Shown piece after piece: positions 1-9,831 of a stretch of 64,000 nt of DNA (its first letter is position 1; each line of letters begins with the position of its first letter). The position numbers were made by a program, and so were the translations under genes. This DNA is from Terasakiispira papahanaumokuakeensis. Its GTDB lineage: Bacteria > Pseudomonadota > Gammaproteobacteria > Pseudomonadales > Halomonadaceae. The notes beneath the pieces are model-generated. The model saw nothing but the letters and a program-made list of their open reading frames with translations. It searched no databases and was not told where the DNA came from. The stretch lies in NCBI RefSeq assembly GCF_001709345.1, contig NZ_MDTQ01000001.1, positions 2,080,584 through 2,144,583 on the forward strand. Direction: 5' to 3'.

Positions 1-1
1 A

Positions 2-106
2 GCTTACAGGAAATACGGGCACGATGCCATCTTTACTTTGATGACCATCATCCCAAATCTACCTGACGGTATCAGACGTGTATTTTTTCAAAAGACACGC
101 TCTTGA
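2..106 (+). CDS. possible 3' end of a gene cut by the window edge
   Basis: One plus-strand frame is open from the first bases to a TGA at 104-106 (34 codons). The translation (…KYGHDAIFTLMTIIPNLPDG…) looks protein-like, but I do not recognise it. The other plus-strand frames close early, and on the minus strand I checked only the right-hand half, where all three frames close. It is too short to exclude chance. Bases 107-191 hold no gene that I can see. Confidence 0.2.
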   Translation, partial: AYRKYGHDAIFTLMTIIPNLPDGIRRVFFQKTRS

Positions 107-191
107 TGAACTTGATTCAACCTTCAAATGAAGCAGGACATTTAAAGGTCTTATCTTGAAGGCCCTATCGGGCTTAATTCCCATAGAGCGG

Positions 192-220
192 CACAGGAGG
201 CCTACTGAAGGCCTCCTGTG
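192..220 (-). terminator. 12-bp hairpin just after ppiD
   Basis: A perfect 12-bp inverted repeat (arms 192-203 and 209-220, 5-nt loop) starts 9 bases beyond the ppiD stop codon. There is no T-run after it on the minus strand, so it may be a 3'-end-protecting hairpin or a factor-assisted terminator rather than a classical intrinsic terminator. Confidence 0.5.
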
Positions 221-229
221 GGTAGGCAT

Positions 230-2113
230 TTACGGCTGACCAGCACCATTACTCATTTCAACATCCGCTTGTTGGCGCAACTGAGATAGCATCATTTGCT
301 GTTGCTGCTGCATCTGGCGCCGTATTAAAGCTTGCTGGAAGTTGCTGACACCATCACTGTCCGGGCTCACTTTGGGGCGGTGTACCGCATTCAACTTCAC
401 AAGCGCAACATCACCATCAGATAAATGCACTCGTGCAACATCTTGGGCATCAAGTGTCAGTTTAAATGCCTGTTGATTCACCGCAGCCGGCGCTTCAGAG
501 CGGCCTCGAGCAGCGTTATCTACTGACTGCCAGCTCAAAGAGGGTTGCTTACCTTGCTCTAAAGCATCCAGCATTTGCTCTGCACGCGCCCAGTTCTGAT
601 CAGCAACACGTTCTTTGAGCAACTGCTTACGCACATCATCTTTAACCTCAGACAAGGCTTGTTGCTGGCGAGGCTGGTACTCTTCACTTTGGAACGCCAC
701 ATAGCGCCCATCTTTAAGTGAAACAGGTTCACTAATCCAGTGATCCTCAGTGATCTCTTTAGAAAACAACGCGGCCGCCACCTTATCTTCGGCCCAGAAC
801 CCCGTCAACTGACCTTTTACTAGAATAGGGCTTTCGGACAGTTTGAGATTCATCTCATCAGCCACCTGAGTTAACTGATCGCGACTGAAACTCAAGTTCT
901 TCAAAGTTTCAATACGATCACTCATCTTGGCCTTTAGAGGCTGCTGAATAATTTGTTGGCGCAACTGAGACTTGACGTCAGACAAAGGCGGAACTGGTTT
1001 GGCATTTAATCCTGTCAGCTCAATCAAATGCAGCCCATAAGGTGTCTCAACAACAGGCGAGATATCGCCTACTTTTTTCAGTTGATCTAATGCCGTTTCA
1101 AACTGATCATCCAACGAGCCAGGCTGAATCACCCCAAGTTCACCGCCTTTATCTGCAGTGGCCGGATCTTCTGAATACTGCTGAGCCAAATCAGCAAAAT
1201 CAGCCTCACCAGAAGCTAACTGCTTACGCATAGTCTCCAAACGAGACATTTGCTTCTCACGCTCAGCCGGGCTGTCAAATGTCAGCAAAATATGAGCGGC
1301 CGAACGCTGCTCAGTTTTACTCATTTGTTCACGATAACGCTCATACGCTTGCTGATACTGATCATCGGTCACGTTAATATCATCAGCAAAGTCCTGAGGA
1401 TCTAACACGACGTATTGAACCTGAATGTGCTCAGGTGCCATATAACGATCCAAATGCGCTTGGTAATAAGTATCCAGATCCTGATCAGAAAGCTCGATCT
1501 TATCAGCCAACGCTTTAGCGGAAAGTACCGCATATTGGTAATCACGTGTTTGAGTGACAAGCGCTTGCGTTGCCGCAGCTTCTTCTGGCAGAACGAACTC
1601 AGAGGCCGCAACACCTCCGATCAACTGCTGAGCAAGCAACTGCTCATGTAACTGCTGACGGTAAGCAACCGGTGTAAGCCCTTGCTGACGCAAACGTTGC
1701 TTGAATAATTCAGCATCAAAACGGCCTTGATCATCAGCGAATGCGGGGTTTTGTACAATCATTCGCTCAACCAACGCATCACTGACCCGCATATCCAACT
1801 GATCGGCAGAGTGACGTACAACGGCTTTTTGAATCAGCTCATTCAATGCAAATTGCCGTAGCATATCCTGATTAATATCTTCAGGAGATACTTGATCATT
1901 ATTCGACAGCACCTGACGCAGCATTTCTTGTGCCCGGCGCTCAACATCAGGCCTAGTGATCGATGTTCCTTCAACCTTCGCCATCGTACTGCCATCGTTA
2001 CCCATGGCACCCACCAATGACTGTACACCCCAAAGTGCAAAAGTTAAGGCAATAACACCGACCAAGGTATACGCAATGATACCTTGTGACTTCTCTCGAA
2101 TTCGCTGCAGCAT
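230..2113 (-). CDS. ppiD: PpiD-type SurA N-domain/parvulin periplasmic folding factor
   Basis: About 627 aa. Residues 1-10 are a short basic cytoplasmic segment and residues 11-30 a membrane anchor. A SurA-like N-terminal chaperone region follows, then a parvulin domain at roughly 270-365 (AAHILL…, GGELG, FETAL, PYGLHLIEL). The family is anchored at the SecYEG exit and assists folding of exported proteins. The ATG at 2113 was chosen over an upstream one because GAGGG precedes it and the anchor then starts correctly. The gene follows hupB in the usual lon-hupB-ppiD order. A Gln-rich C-terminal tail is visible. Prolyl isomerase activity is often weak in this family and cannot be judged here. 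Confidence 0.93.
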   Translation of the reverse strand: MLQRIREKSQGIIAYTLVGVIALTFALWGVQSLVGAMGNDGSTMAKVEGTSITRPDVERRAQEMLRQVLSNNDQVSPEDINQDMLRQFALNELIQKAVVRHSADQLDMRVSDALVERMIVQNPAFADDQGRFDAELFKQRLRQQGLTPVAYRQQLHEQLLAQQLIGGVAASEFVLPEEAAATQALVTQTRDYQYAVLSAKALADKIELSDQDLDTYYQAHLDRYMAPEHIQVQYVVLDPQDFADDINVTDDQYQQAYERYREQMSKTEQRSAAHILLTFDSPAEREKQMSRLETMRKQLASGEADFADLAQQYSEDPATADKGGELGVIQPGSLDDQFETALDQLKKVGDISPVVETPYGLHLIELTGLNAKPVPPLSDVKSQLRQQIIQQPLKAKMSDRIETLKNLSFSRDQLTQVADEMNLKLSESPILVKGQLTGFWAEDKVAAALFSKEITEDHWISEPVSLKDGRYVAFQSEEYQPRQQQALSEVKDDVRKQLLKERVADQNWARAEQMLDALEQGKQPSLSWQSVDNAARGRSEAPAAVNQQAFKLTLDAQDVARVHLSDGDVALVKLNAVHRPKVSPDSDGVSNFQQALIRRQMQQQQQMMLSQLRQQADVEMSNGAGQP

Positions 2114-2450
2114 GGAGCCCTCGAACGAAAATAATCCTTTCAGAAGCGTCTTATTATACCGACTTGGGCTTTCGACGCCATGACCGTAACAGAATTGCCC
2201 GCACACTTATCGACTCTAAAGTCTGTATCCGGTTCAATCGTGCATCAACGCCACCGGCTAATCAGCCCAATTAGCGTCAACAAACCAGCAGGCCTCATCG
2301 AAGTTGCACGATTAATCCTCTGATCCAACCTCATACACTAAGTCGATAATGTGTAGGCCGTTGCATTCAAAAACATTCACTCGACAATAACGGTTCGCAA
2401 ACTGTTATTCACACATAAGCATTAGCAAAACAAAAACTTTAACACATAAC
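2114..2450. other. ppiD-hupB intergenic region
   Basis: No gene seen. A TATAAT reading toward ppiD lies near 2153-2158 without a convincing -35 at normal spacing. The rest is AT-rich and ends at the hupB terminator. Confidence 0.4.
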
Positions 2451-2476
2451 AAAAAGCGCACCCGAAGGTGCGCTTT
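2451..2476 (-). terminator. hupB intrinsic terminator
   Basis: A 10-bp stem (2453-2462 with 2467-2476) closes on a tetraloop reading TTCG on the minus strand, followed by T residues. It lies 57 bases beyond the hupB stop codon. Confidence 0.85.
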
Positions 2477-2532
2477 ACGACATACTTAGCAACTCGGAAC
2501 GCCCGTCCTTTGGGCATTCGTAACCGGTATGA

Positions 2533-2805
2533 CTAGTTGACCGCGTCTTTCAGAGCTTTACCAGGCTTGAAAGAAGGAACTTTGGCCGCAGCGATTTGAA
2601 TCGGCTGACCCGTTTGGGGGTTACGACCGGTGCGAGCAGCACGATCTTTCACATCAAAAGTGCCAAAGCCTACCAGAACAACAGGCTCGCCCTTTTGCAA
2701 AGAACCACTCACAGTTTCAATCAGCGCATCCAACGCACGTCCAGCAGATGCCTTAGGAATATCGGCAGACGCAGCAATGGCATCAATCAGTTCAGATTTA
2801 TTCAC
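2533..2805 (-). CDS. hupB: HU-beta DNA-binding protein
   Basis: 90 aa, the standard HU length. It starts [11 protein letters not shown] and carries the HU signature [21 protein letters not shown], whose beta-arm holds the conserved Arg and Pro that insert into the minor groove, and ends with the usual [14 protein letters not shown]. It is a dimeric nucleoid protein that bends DNA non-specifically. An AGGGG ribosome binding site precedes the ATG. It sits between lon and ppiD, as in pseudomonads and enterics, and has its own terminator. Confidence 0.97.
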   Translation of the reverse strand: MNKSELIDAIAASADIPKASAGRALDALIETVSGSLQKGEPVVLVGFGTFDVKDRAARTGRNPQTGQPIQIAAAKVPSFKPGKALKDAVN

Positions 2806-3018
2806 ATTTCACCCCTTAAGCAAGGTTATCTGATCCATTGTTCAATCAAACCAGCGCCGGTATTGGTTTGAACCAGCGCTGTCAATAAATACGGTCAGGC
2901 TGCTACGAGCTTAACACGAGAGGCATTGACACTCAGTAGCACCCAGCCAGTACACGACCCAGGTCAACATTTACACTTTCATACAAGCCAAATATCGAGT
3001 AAAGCAGTCTTTCACATC

Positions 3019-5436
3019 TCAGTGTGCATTAGCTCGTGATTCATCACTCGACTCATCTCGACCCGAGGCCTCTTCCTGAGGCAGTGGCTGAGGCTGGTAG
3101 GCTAGCGCGATTTCAAGGACCTGGTCAATCCATTTCACCGGATGAATCTCTAAAGCATCCTTAATGGCATCCGGAATTTCTTTCAAATCACGCTCATTCT
3201 CATGAGGAATGATCACTTTTCGAATACCACCACGACGTGCAGCCAGCAGTTTTTCTTTCAAGCCGCCAATTTGTAAGACTTCACCCCGAAGATTAATCTC
3301 CCCTGTCATTGCAACATCCGCTCGTACAGGGATGCCAGAGAAGGCCGAGACCAGCGCTATACACATGGTAATGCCGGCACTGGGGCCATCCTTAGGGGTC
3401 GCCCCTTCAGGCACATGAATATGCGTATCTTGCTTTTCAAAAGTCTCAGCAGGAATACCCAGTAAACGCGCACGACTGCGCACCACCGTCAAAGCAGCCT
3501 GAATTGACTCCTGCATGACATCTCCGAGCGAGCCGGTCTTCACCAGGCGTCCTTTTCCAGGAACAACAGCGGCCTCGACATTCAACAACTCACCGCCAAC
3601 ACTCGTCCAAGCCAAGCCATTCACGCGGCCGATCTGATCTTCTTGGTCAGCCAGCCCATAACTATATTTACGGACTCCGGCATAATGCTCAATTTCCTGG
3701 TCAGACAAAGTGACAGGAGATTCCAGCTTACCTTCACCGAGCTCCCGCACCACTTTCCGACAAACTTTCGTAATTTGACGTTCCAGCTCACGCACACCCG
3801 CTTCACGCGTATAGTAACGAATCAATTCAAGCAAACCGGCATCATCTAACTCAAACTCATCGGCCTTTAAGCCATTGCGATCAACTTGCTTCGGCACCAA
3901 GTAGCGGCGCGCAATATTTAACTTCTCATCTTCGGTATAACCCGGTAAACGAATTACTTCCATACGGTCTAATAAAGGACCAGGAATATTCATAGAGTTA
4001 GCCGTACAGATGAACATGACTTCAGATAAGTCATAATCAACTTCGAGATAATGATCCCCGAATTTATTATTCTGTTCTGGGTCCAATACCTCAAGCAAGG
4101 CTGAAGCAGGATCACCGCGATGATCCATCCCCATTTTGTCGATTTCATCGAGCAAAAATAGCGGGTTTTTAACCCCCACCTTACTCATCTTTTGCACCAG
4201 TTTACCGGGCATTGAGCCAATATAGGTACGGCGATGGCCGCGAATTTCAGCCTCATCACGTACCCCGCCCAAAGACATACGCACAAACTTACGGTTAACC
4301 GCACGTGCAATAGAGGCGCCTAAAGACGTTTTACCAACACCCGGCGGCCCAACCAAGCAGAGCACAGGGCCACGCAATTTTTTAACCCGCTGCTGAACGG
4401 CGAGGTAGTCCAATATGCTGTCTTTAACCTCGTCCAACCCATAATGATCAGTATCAAGTACTTCGGTGGCTTTGTGCAGATCAATTTTGGAACGAGAGCG
4501 CTTTTTCCAAGGTAACCCCGTTACCCACTCAAGATAACCTCGAACAACAGTCGCCTCGGCCGAGGTTGGCGACATCATTTTCAGCTTATTCAGCTCAGCA
4601 TGGGCTTTCTCGCGCGCTTCTTTACTCATGCCCGCTTCATCAATTTTTTTCGCAAGCTGCTCTGCTTCACTGCCCGCGCCATCCAGCTCACCCATCTCAC
4701 TCTGAATGGCTTTCATTTGCTCATTCAGGTAATACTCACGCTGACTTTTCTCCATCTGTTGCTTCACTTTGGCGCGAATACGCTTTTCGACCTGTAATAA
4801 GTCTATTTCAGACTCAATAGAGGCCATCAAGTGTTCGAGCCGATCTCTCACACGATCCAGTTCTAGCAACTTCTGTTTTTCACTGACTTCCAGCGAGATA
4901 TGCGCTGAAATAGTATCGACAAGCCGGGTCGGATCAGCAATGCCTTGAAGCGTATTCAAGACTTCATTGGGAACTTTTTTAGAGAGCTTGACATATTGCT
5001 CAAACTGATTCATGAGGGTGCGCGTTAAGACATCTTGCTCGCGATCGTTCAGCCCTTCACTATCAAGCCACTCCACTTGAGCCTGAACAAAGGCTTCTTC
5101 ACCTTCATCATCATATTCAGAATCAAGCTGTTCGAGACGCGCACGGGCCTCACCTTCAATCAGAACCTTAACTGTACCATCAGGCAAACGTAGGAGCTGA
5201 AGGATATTGGCAATCGTCCCAATACTAAATAAATCACTTAATGTGGGATCATCTTGTCCGGCATCTTTTTGTGCCACCAAGAAAACGCGTTTATCGGACT
5301 CCATCGCAACTTCTAGCGCCTGGATGGACTTTTCTCTTCCGACAAATAACGGAATCACCATTTGCGGATAAACCACAACATCACGCAGTGGTAATAGCGG
5401 TAATGTTAAATGCTGCTCGTGTTCTGTCTGCGTCAT
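3019..5436 (-). CDS. lon: Lon ATP-dependent protease
   Basis: About 805 aa. Order: LonN substrate-binding domain (LPLLPLRDVVVYPQMVIPLF), long coiled-coil region, AAA+ module with Walker A GPPGVGKTS and Walker B LFLLDEIDKM, and a C-terminal protease domain with the Ser of PKDGPSAGIT and the Lys of GLKEKLLAARRGG, which form the Ser-Lys dyad. It degrades misfolded and regulatory proteins in the cytoplasm. The ATG at 5436 is preferred over the longer frame because GAGGAG stands 8 nt upstream and LonN then starts normally. A sigma-32-type promoter lies 70-100 bases upstream. Confidence 0.97.
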   Translation of the reverse strand: MTQTEHEQHLTLPLLPLRDVVVYPQMVIPLFVGREKSIQALEVAMESDKRVFLVAQKDAGQDDPTLSDLFSIGTIANILQLLRLPDGTVKVLIEGEARARLEQLDSEYDDEGEEAFVQAQVEWLDSEGLNDREQDVLTRTLMNQFEQYVKLSKKVPNEVLNTLQGIADPTRLVDTISAHISLEVSEKQKLLELDRVRDRLEHLMASIESEIDLLQVEKRIRAKVKQQMEKSQREYYLNEQMKAIQSEMGELDGAGSEAEQLAKKIDEAGMSKEAREKAHAELNKLKMMSPTSAEATVVRGYLEWVTGLPWKKRSRSKIDLHKATEVLDTDHYGLDEVKDSILDYLAVQQRVKKLRGPVLCLVGPPGVGKTSLGASIARAVNRKFVRMSLGGVRDEAEIRGHRRTYIGSMPGKLVQKMSKVGVKNPLFLLDEIDKMGMDHRGDPASALLEVLDPEQNNKFGDHYLEVDYDLSEVMFICTANSMNIPGPLLDRMEVIRLPGYTEDEKLNIARRYLVPKQVDRNGLKADEFELDDAGLLELIRYYTREAGVRELERQITKVCRKVVRELGEGKLESPVTLSDQEIEHYAGVRKYSYGLADQEDQIGRVNGLAWTSVGGELLNVEAAVVPGKGRLVKTGSLGDVMQESIQAALTVVRSRARLLGIPAETFEKQDTHIHVPEGATPKDGPSAGITMCIALVSAFSGIPVRADVAMTGEINLRGEVLQIGGLKEKLLAARRGGIRKVIIPHENERDLKEIPDAIKDALEIHPVKWIDQVLEIALAYQPQPLPQEEASGRDESSDESRANAH

Positions 5437-5505
5437 CGCAGAAGCTCCTCGTCGCTCAGACCTGCCGAAAAATGAAAATAGCGACAGGTGCATACAATGC
5501 AGTCG

Positions 5506-5533
5506 ATATGGGGATCACTCAATGCTTTTCAAT
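5506..5533 (-). promoter_or_regulatory. sigma-32 (heat-shock) promoter of lon
   Basis: On the minus strand the sequence reads ATTGAAA, 13 nt, CCCCATAT (-35 at 5533-5527, -10 at 5513-5506). The RpoH consensus is CTTGAAA, 11-16 nt, CCCCATnT, so only the first base of the -35 deviates. It is placed to give a leader of about 60-70 nt before lon. Confidence 0.75.
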
Positions 5534-5612
5534 AGGCACTTAGCCAAGCAATGGTAGGCGGTAGACAGCCGAATGACGTATAAGCCCACCTTAAGTCGTC
5601 AGAGCTTCTAAT

Positions 5613-5637
5613 AAAAAAGGGCCCGCAGGCCCTTTTT
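5613..5637 (-). terminator. clpX terminator
   Basis: A 10-bp stem (5614-5623 with 5628-5637, loop CGCA) flanked by A and T runs lies directly after the clpX stop codon. It should end the clpP-clpX transcript before lon. Confidence 0.85.
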
Positions 5638-5660
5638 GCGGTACCACCGTCAATAAACGA

Positions 5661-6944
5661 TCAATCGTTATTCACGGCTTTGGCTTCTGGCTCGTCATTT
5701 TCATACATTAATAGGGGCTTATTATCGCCCTTAATGACGCCTTCATCGACCACGACCGTTGAGACGTTCTCAAGAGAAGGGATTTCATACATGGTATCAA
5801 GCAGGATGCCTTCAAGAATAGATCGCAAACCTCGAGCACCGGTTTTACGTTCCAGCGCCTTTTTAGCAACAGCTCGTAAGGCATCTTCTCTAAACTCAAG
5901 TTCAACACCTTCCATTTCGAACAAGCGAGCATACTGCTTGGTCAGCGCATTTTTAGGCTCATTCAGAATCTGAACCAAAGCCGCTTCATCTAACTCACCC
6001 AAAGTCGCAATCACGGGTAAACGGCCAATAAACTCAGGAATCAAGCCAAACTTCACGAGATCTTCCGGCTCAACATCAACCAGCACATCTCCAACAGCTT
6101 TATTGTCTTCCTTGCTTTTCACCGTGGCATTGAACCCTATACCGCCCTTCTCTGAGCGATCTCGGATTACTTTCTCAAGACCAGCAAAAGCGCCCCCACA
6201 AATAAATAGAATATTGCGTGTATCGACTTGCAAAAATTCTTGTTGTGGATGCTTACGCCCGCCTTGAGGAGGCACTGAAGCAACAGTGCCTTCAATCAGC
6301 TTGAGCAGTGCCTGCTGAACCCCTTCCCCAGAAACATCTCGTGTGATTGAAGGATTATCCGACTTACGAGAAATCTTATCGATCTCATCAATGTAGACGA
6401 TGCCTCGCTCGGCTTTCTCAACATCATAATCACACTTCTGCAACAGCTTCTGGATGATATTTTCAACATCCTCACCGACATAACCTGCTTCAGTCAGCGT
6501 GGTTGCATCAGCCATGGTAAAAGGCACATTCAGCAGTCGCGCCATCGTTTCAGCCAACAGCGTTTTGCCTGACCCCGTTGGGCCGATCAGCAGAATGTTA
6601 CTTTTACCCAGCTCAACATTGTCATCGCGCTCACTGGCAGGTTGGCGCAAACGCTTGTAGTGATTATAGACCGCTACGGAAAGCACCATTTTGGCGCGAT
6701 CCTGACCAATCACATAGTCATCCAGAGTCGCACGAATCTCTTTCGGAGTGGGTAAACGCTCACCCTCCCCTTCCTGCAGGTCATCACCGGCCAGCTCATT
6801 GTGAATAATGTCAGTACACAGGCTGACGCAATCGTCACAAATATAGACCGAAGGGCCTGCGATCAGCTTTTTCACTTCATCCTGACTTTTACCGCAGAAT
6901 GAGCAATATAAAAGCTTGTCTTTGTCTTTCTTGCCGTCGGTCAT
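5661..6944 (-). CDS. clpX: ClpX, unfoldase of the ClpXP protease
   Basis: 427 aa. The N-terminal zinc domain has Cys14, Cys17, Cys36 and Cys39 (CSFC…CDDC). The AAA+ domain follows with Walker [12 protein letters not shown], Walker [11 protein letters not shown] and the sensor region. The IGF tripeptide (GGIGFNATV) is the loop that docks on ClpP. A C-terminal D2-small domain ends the protein. It recognises ssrA-tagged and other substrates and threads them into ClpP. It lies 239 bases downstream of clpP on the same strand, enough room for its own promoter, though I could not pick a convincing one. Confidence 0.97.
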   Translation of the reverse strand: MTDGKKDKDKLLYCSFCGKSQDEVKKLIAGPSVYICDDCVSLCTDIIHNELAGDDLQEGEGERLPTPKEIRATLDDYVIGQDRAKMVLSVAVYNHYKRLRQPASERDDNVELGKSNILLIGPTGSGKTLLAETMARLLNVPFTMADATTLTEAGYVGEDVENIIQKLLQKCDYDVEKAERGIVYIDEIDKISRKSDNPSITRDVSGEGVQQALLKLIEGTVASVPPQGGRKHPQQEFLQVDTRNILFICGGAFAGLEKVIRDRSEKGGIGFNATVKSKEDNKAVGDVLVDVEPEDLVKFGLIPEFIGRLPVIATLGELDEAALVQILNEPKNALTKQYARLFEMEGVELEFREDALRAVAKKALERKTGARGLRSILEGILLDTMYEIPSLENVSTVVVDEGVIKGDNKPLLMYENDEPEAKAVNND

Positions 6945-7183
6945 TCAAATACCCCGTCATGCCTCATGGCGCTTCGGCCTGTTTAAGGATCAGCAAGAGA
7001 GGGCTGATCCTGTCACTCACTTCAGTGAATTGGAGCGCTATAAAAGAAATGTCGAAAGATATCAAATCTTTTCAATCGACGCTTCCTTCGCCGGACTTTA
7101 ATTTAAAGTCTCTTCACACCGACTTTGATCCAGACAACAATCACCGGAAAACCATTACCAGAAAACAGTCTCCAGAAAAACAT

Positions 7184-7801
7184 TTATGCCGGACGCTGCT
7201 CCAACACTGCATCAATTAGACCATAGTTGACTGCTGCTTCACCGTCCATGAAGTTATCACGATCAGTGTCTTTAGCAATCGTTTCAAGATCCTGCCCCGT
7301 ATGTTTCGCCAAAACTTTATTCAATTTTTCGCGAATCGTCAGAATTTCACGGGTATGGATTTCAATATCAGAAGCCTGACCCTGATAGCCACCCAACGGC
7401 TGATGGATCATCACACGCGAGTGGGGCAGACAATAACGTTTACCCGCAGCGCCTCCAGCCAACAAAAGGGCACCCATACTGGCAGCCTGACCAATACACA
7501 TCGTCGAGACATCAGGCTTAATAAATTGCATCGTATCGTAAATCGACATACCTGCTGTCACTGAGCCACCGGGAGAGTTGATATAAAGGAAAATATCCTT
7601 ATCCGGATTTTCTGACTCAAGAAATAGCATTTGGGCGACGACCAAGTTTGCCATCTGATCTTCAACAGGCCCAATCAGAAAAATAACACGTTCTTTCAAC
7701 AACCTGGAATAGATATCGTAGGCACGCTCTCCGCGAGCACTCTGCTCTACGACCATAGGGACCAGACCGCCGGCGTTCTGGATATCCAGCGCTTTGCTCA
7801 T
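7184..7801 (-). CDS. clpP: ClpP serine protease subunit
   Basis: 205 aa including a short propeptide. The catalytic triad is visible as Ser108 (GQAASMG), His133 (MIHQPLGG) and Asp182 (TDRDNF), each offset by three from E. coli ClpP. It forms a 14-subunit barrel with ClpX or ClpA. GGAGG precedes the ATG. A perfect palindrome separates it from tig upstream, so it may be co-transcribed with tig and processed, or transcribed on its own. Confidence 0.97.
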   Translation of the reverse strand: MSKALDIQNAGGLVPMVVEQSARGERAYDIYSRLLKERVIFLIGPVEDQMANLVVAQMLFLESENPDKDIFLYINSPGGSVTAGMSIYDTMQFIKPDVSTMCIGQAASMGALLLAGGAAGKRYCLPHSRVMIHQPLGGYQGQASDIEIHTREILTIREKLNKVLAKHTGQDLETIAKDTDRDNFMDGEAAVNYGLIDAVLEQRPA

Positions 7802-7822
7802 GCTTGACTTGCCTCCGAAAGT

Positions 7823-7848
7823 GGAACCGGCGCCTGGGCGCCGGTTCC
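7823..7848 (-). promoter_or_regulatory. perfect 26-bp palindrome between tig and clpP
   Basis: Arms 7823-7834 and 7837-7848 are exactly complementary around a 2-nt centre and almost pure G+C. In RNA this gives a very stable hairpin with a slightly opened tip. No T-run follows, and clpP begins 22 bases later with its own ribosome binding site, so this fits an intercistronic attenuating or processing hairpin better than a full terminator. Confidence 0.6.
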
Positions 7849-7891
7849 GTGGCTTGGGTTACCGCCCAATCAACATATGCCCGTTACGCAA

Positions 7892-9193
7892 TTATTGCGC
7901 CGGTGCAGTCAGCTCTTTAAAGGTTTTGGTCACATCAGTAACCTGCGCCTGAGCTAATAACTTGTCAACCACCTGCTGCTCAAGAGCGGCACCTCGCACC
8001 TGCTCCATCAGCTCTTTATTGGAGCGGTAATATTCAATCACCTGCTCCGGCTGCTGATAAGACTGAGCCATTTCATTAATCAGTTTATCAACATCCGCAT
8101 CGTCAGCCTTCATATCATTCACTTTGACGACTTCACTAATCAGCAGGCCAAGCTTAACGTTCTTTTCAGCTTGATCCTTGAACAGGTCGCCTGGAATCTG
8201 ACGGAAATCAAAGTTATCGCCCAAGTTATACTGCTGAGCGGCCTGACGACGCAGATTATCGATTTCATTATCGACCAGCGCTTTAGGCACTTCAATTTCA
8301 TTAACGTTCAACAGAGCGTCAAAAGCGGCCTGCTTCACCGCATTGCGCAAAGTCTGCTGAAGCTGGTTTTCCATATTTTTACGCACTTCAGCACGGAAAG
8401 CTTCTTCACCACCTTCGCTCACGCCAAAGCCTGCAAAAAACTCATCATTCAGCTCAGGCAGCTTTTGTGCCTCGACTTTATTGATGTGAACTTTGAATGT
8501 GGCTTCTTTCCCAGCCAGCGTTTCGGCTTGATAATCTTCAGGGAAAGTGACAACGACGTCTTTATCATCACCCGCTTTCGCGCCAATTAATTGCTCTTCA
8601 AAGCCGGGGATAAAGGAACCAGACCCCAAGGTCAGGTTATGGTTTTCACCTTTACCACCCTCAAAAGCTTCATCATCGATAAAGCCTTCAAAGTTGATAT
8701 TAACGCGATCATTGTCTTCCGCCGCACGATCAGCTTCTTCCCAGTCGGCACGCTGCTGACGAAGATCGTCGATCAAGGCATCAACATCCGCATCAGTCAC
8801 TTCGGAAGTGGGGCGCTCAACAGTTTCACCCTCAAGCGTTTTTAACTCGACTTCCGGGTAAACTTCAAACGTAGCAACAAACTCGAGCGGCTGGCCTTCA
8901 ACATTTTGCTTGGGCTCAATATCGGGCATGCCGGCAGGATTAACGGATTCCTGAGTAATGGCTTCCACAAAATGGTTACGCATCAACTCGGAAACGACTT
9001 CCTGACGCACCCCCGCCCCAAAACGTTTTTTGACAATGCTCATGGGCACTTTGCCCGGACGGAAACCATCGATACGCACATTATGTGCAGTCTGCTTCAG
9101 ACGATCCTGAACAGCGGCGTCAACTTTCTCTGCCGGCACCTGAATGGTCATGCGGCGCTCGAGCGTAGAAGTCGTTTCTACAGAAACTTGCAT
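7892..9193 (-). CDS. tig: trigger factor, ribosome-associated chaperone
   Basis: About 433 aa. The N-terminal ribosome-binding domain contains the family loop GFRPGKVPMSIVKKRFG, the middle is an FKBP-type prolyl isomerase domain (NFEGFIDDEAFEGGKGENHNLTLGSGSFIPGFEEQL is typical in its spacing), and the C-terminal helical part forms the chaperone arms. It binds nascent chains at the exit tunnel. The ATG at 9193 (MQVSVETTS) was chosen because the family begins there. The longer frame adds 17 unlike residues. It is followed by clpP, the usual order. Confidence 0.97.
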   Translation of the reverse strand: MQVSVETTSTLERRMTIQVPAEKVDAAVQDRLKQTAHNVRIDGFRPGKVPMSIVKKRFGAGVRQEVVSELMRNHFVEAITQESVNPAGMPDIEPKQNVEGQPLEFVATFEVYPEVELKTLEGETVERPTSEVTDADVDALIDDLRQQRADWEEADRAAEDNDRVNINFEGFIDDEAFEGGKGENHNLTLGSGSFIPGFEEQLIGAKAGDDKDVVVTFPEDYQAETLAGKEATFKVHINKVEAQKLPELNDEFFAGFGVSEGGEEAFRAEVRKNMENQLQQTLRNAVKQAAFDALLNVNEIEVPKALVDNEIDNLRRQAAQQYNLGDNFDFRQIPGDLFKDQAEKNVKLGLLISEVVKVNDMKADDADVDKLINEMAQSYQQPEQVIEYYRSNKELMEQVRGAALEQQVVDKLLAQAQVTDVTKTFKELTAPAQ

Positions 9194-9348
9194 GGACAAT
9201 CCTCGTAAACACTGTGGACTATGGCTATATGGACTTTTCAGCACAAGCCAGCAATTCTAAGGGGTTGCAATCAAGGCAGCAAGCACAGAACCGCCTAATG
9301 ATCGCGGTTTACAGGCTTAAACAGAGAAAGGAAGGAATCACAAGATAC

Positions 9349-9370
9349 AAAAAAAGCCCCTGAAGGGCTT
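9349..9370 (-). terminator. terminator of the tRNA operon
   Basis: On the minus strand AAGCCC, TTCA loop, GGGGCTT, then seven T residues. It follows tRNA-His by about 18 bases and separates the tRNA transcript from tig. Confidence 0.85.
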
Positions 9371-9387
9371 ATTTTAGCGTGAACGAC

Positions 9388-9464
9388 TGGGGTGGATGAT
9401 GGGACTTGAACCCACGACCACCGGAGTCACAATCCGGGGCTCTACCAACTGAGCTACACCCACC
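9388..9464 (-). tRNA. tRNA-His (GTG)
   Basis: 77 nt cloverleaf with the extra 5' G typical of tRNA-His, D-arm GCTCAGTTGGTAGAGC, anticodon GTG in a TTGTGAC loop, T-arm GGTTCAAGTCC and an encoded CCA end at 9390-9388. Confidence 0.95.
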
Positions 9465-9511
9465 ACTACGTTCTTTTCGTTGCACTCAACCCTGCATCAC
9501 CGCCAAATAAT

Positions 9512-9588
<77 letters not shown>

Positions 9589-9675
9589 TTATGATATGCC
9601 CCATCCTTTATGCTGTCAACCCGAAATTAGCAAAATTTCACGTTTTATCAGCAACTTACCGATCACTGAAATCAG

Positions 9676-9752
9676 TGGTCGGGGTAGAGGGATTCGAACC
9701 CCCGACATCCTGCTCCCAAAGCAGGCGCGCTACCAGACTGCGCTATACCCCG
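9676..9752 (-). tRNA. tRNA-Pro (TGG)
   Basis: 77 nt with acceptor CGGGGTA/TACCCCG, anticodon TGG (TTTGGGA loop), T-loop GGTTCGAATCC and an encoded CCA. It is the first gene after the strong promoter at 9804-9831. Confidence 0.95.
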
Positions 9753-9803
9753 ATAATCGACATCAGCCAAGGGCTGTGTGGTTACGTCCTCAACGAGATG
9801 CGC

Positions 9804-9831
9804 ATTATATAGATCCTTCTTGCGGCGTCAA
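9804..9831 (-). promoter_or_regulatory. sigma-70 promoter of the tRNA operon
   Basis: On the minus strand TTGACG (9831-9826), a 16-nt spacer, then TATAAT (9809-9804), followed by a GC-rich GCGC discriminator. Such discriminators are typical of stable-RNA promoters under stringent control. The predicted start is about 45 bases before tRNA-Pro. The region between here and folD (to 10107) holds no other gene. Confidence 0.85.
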
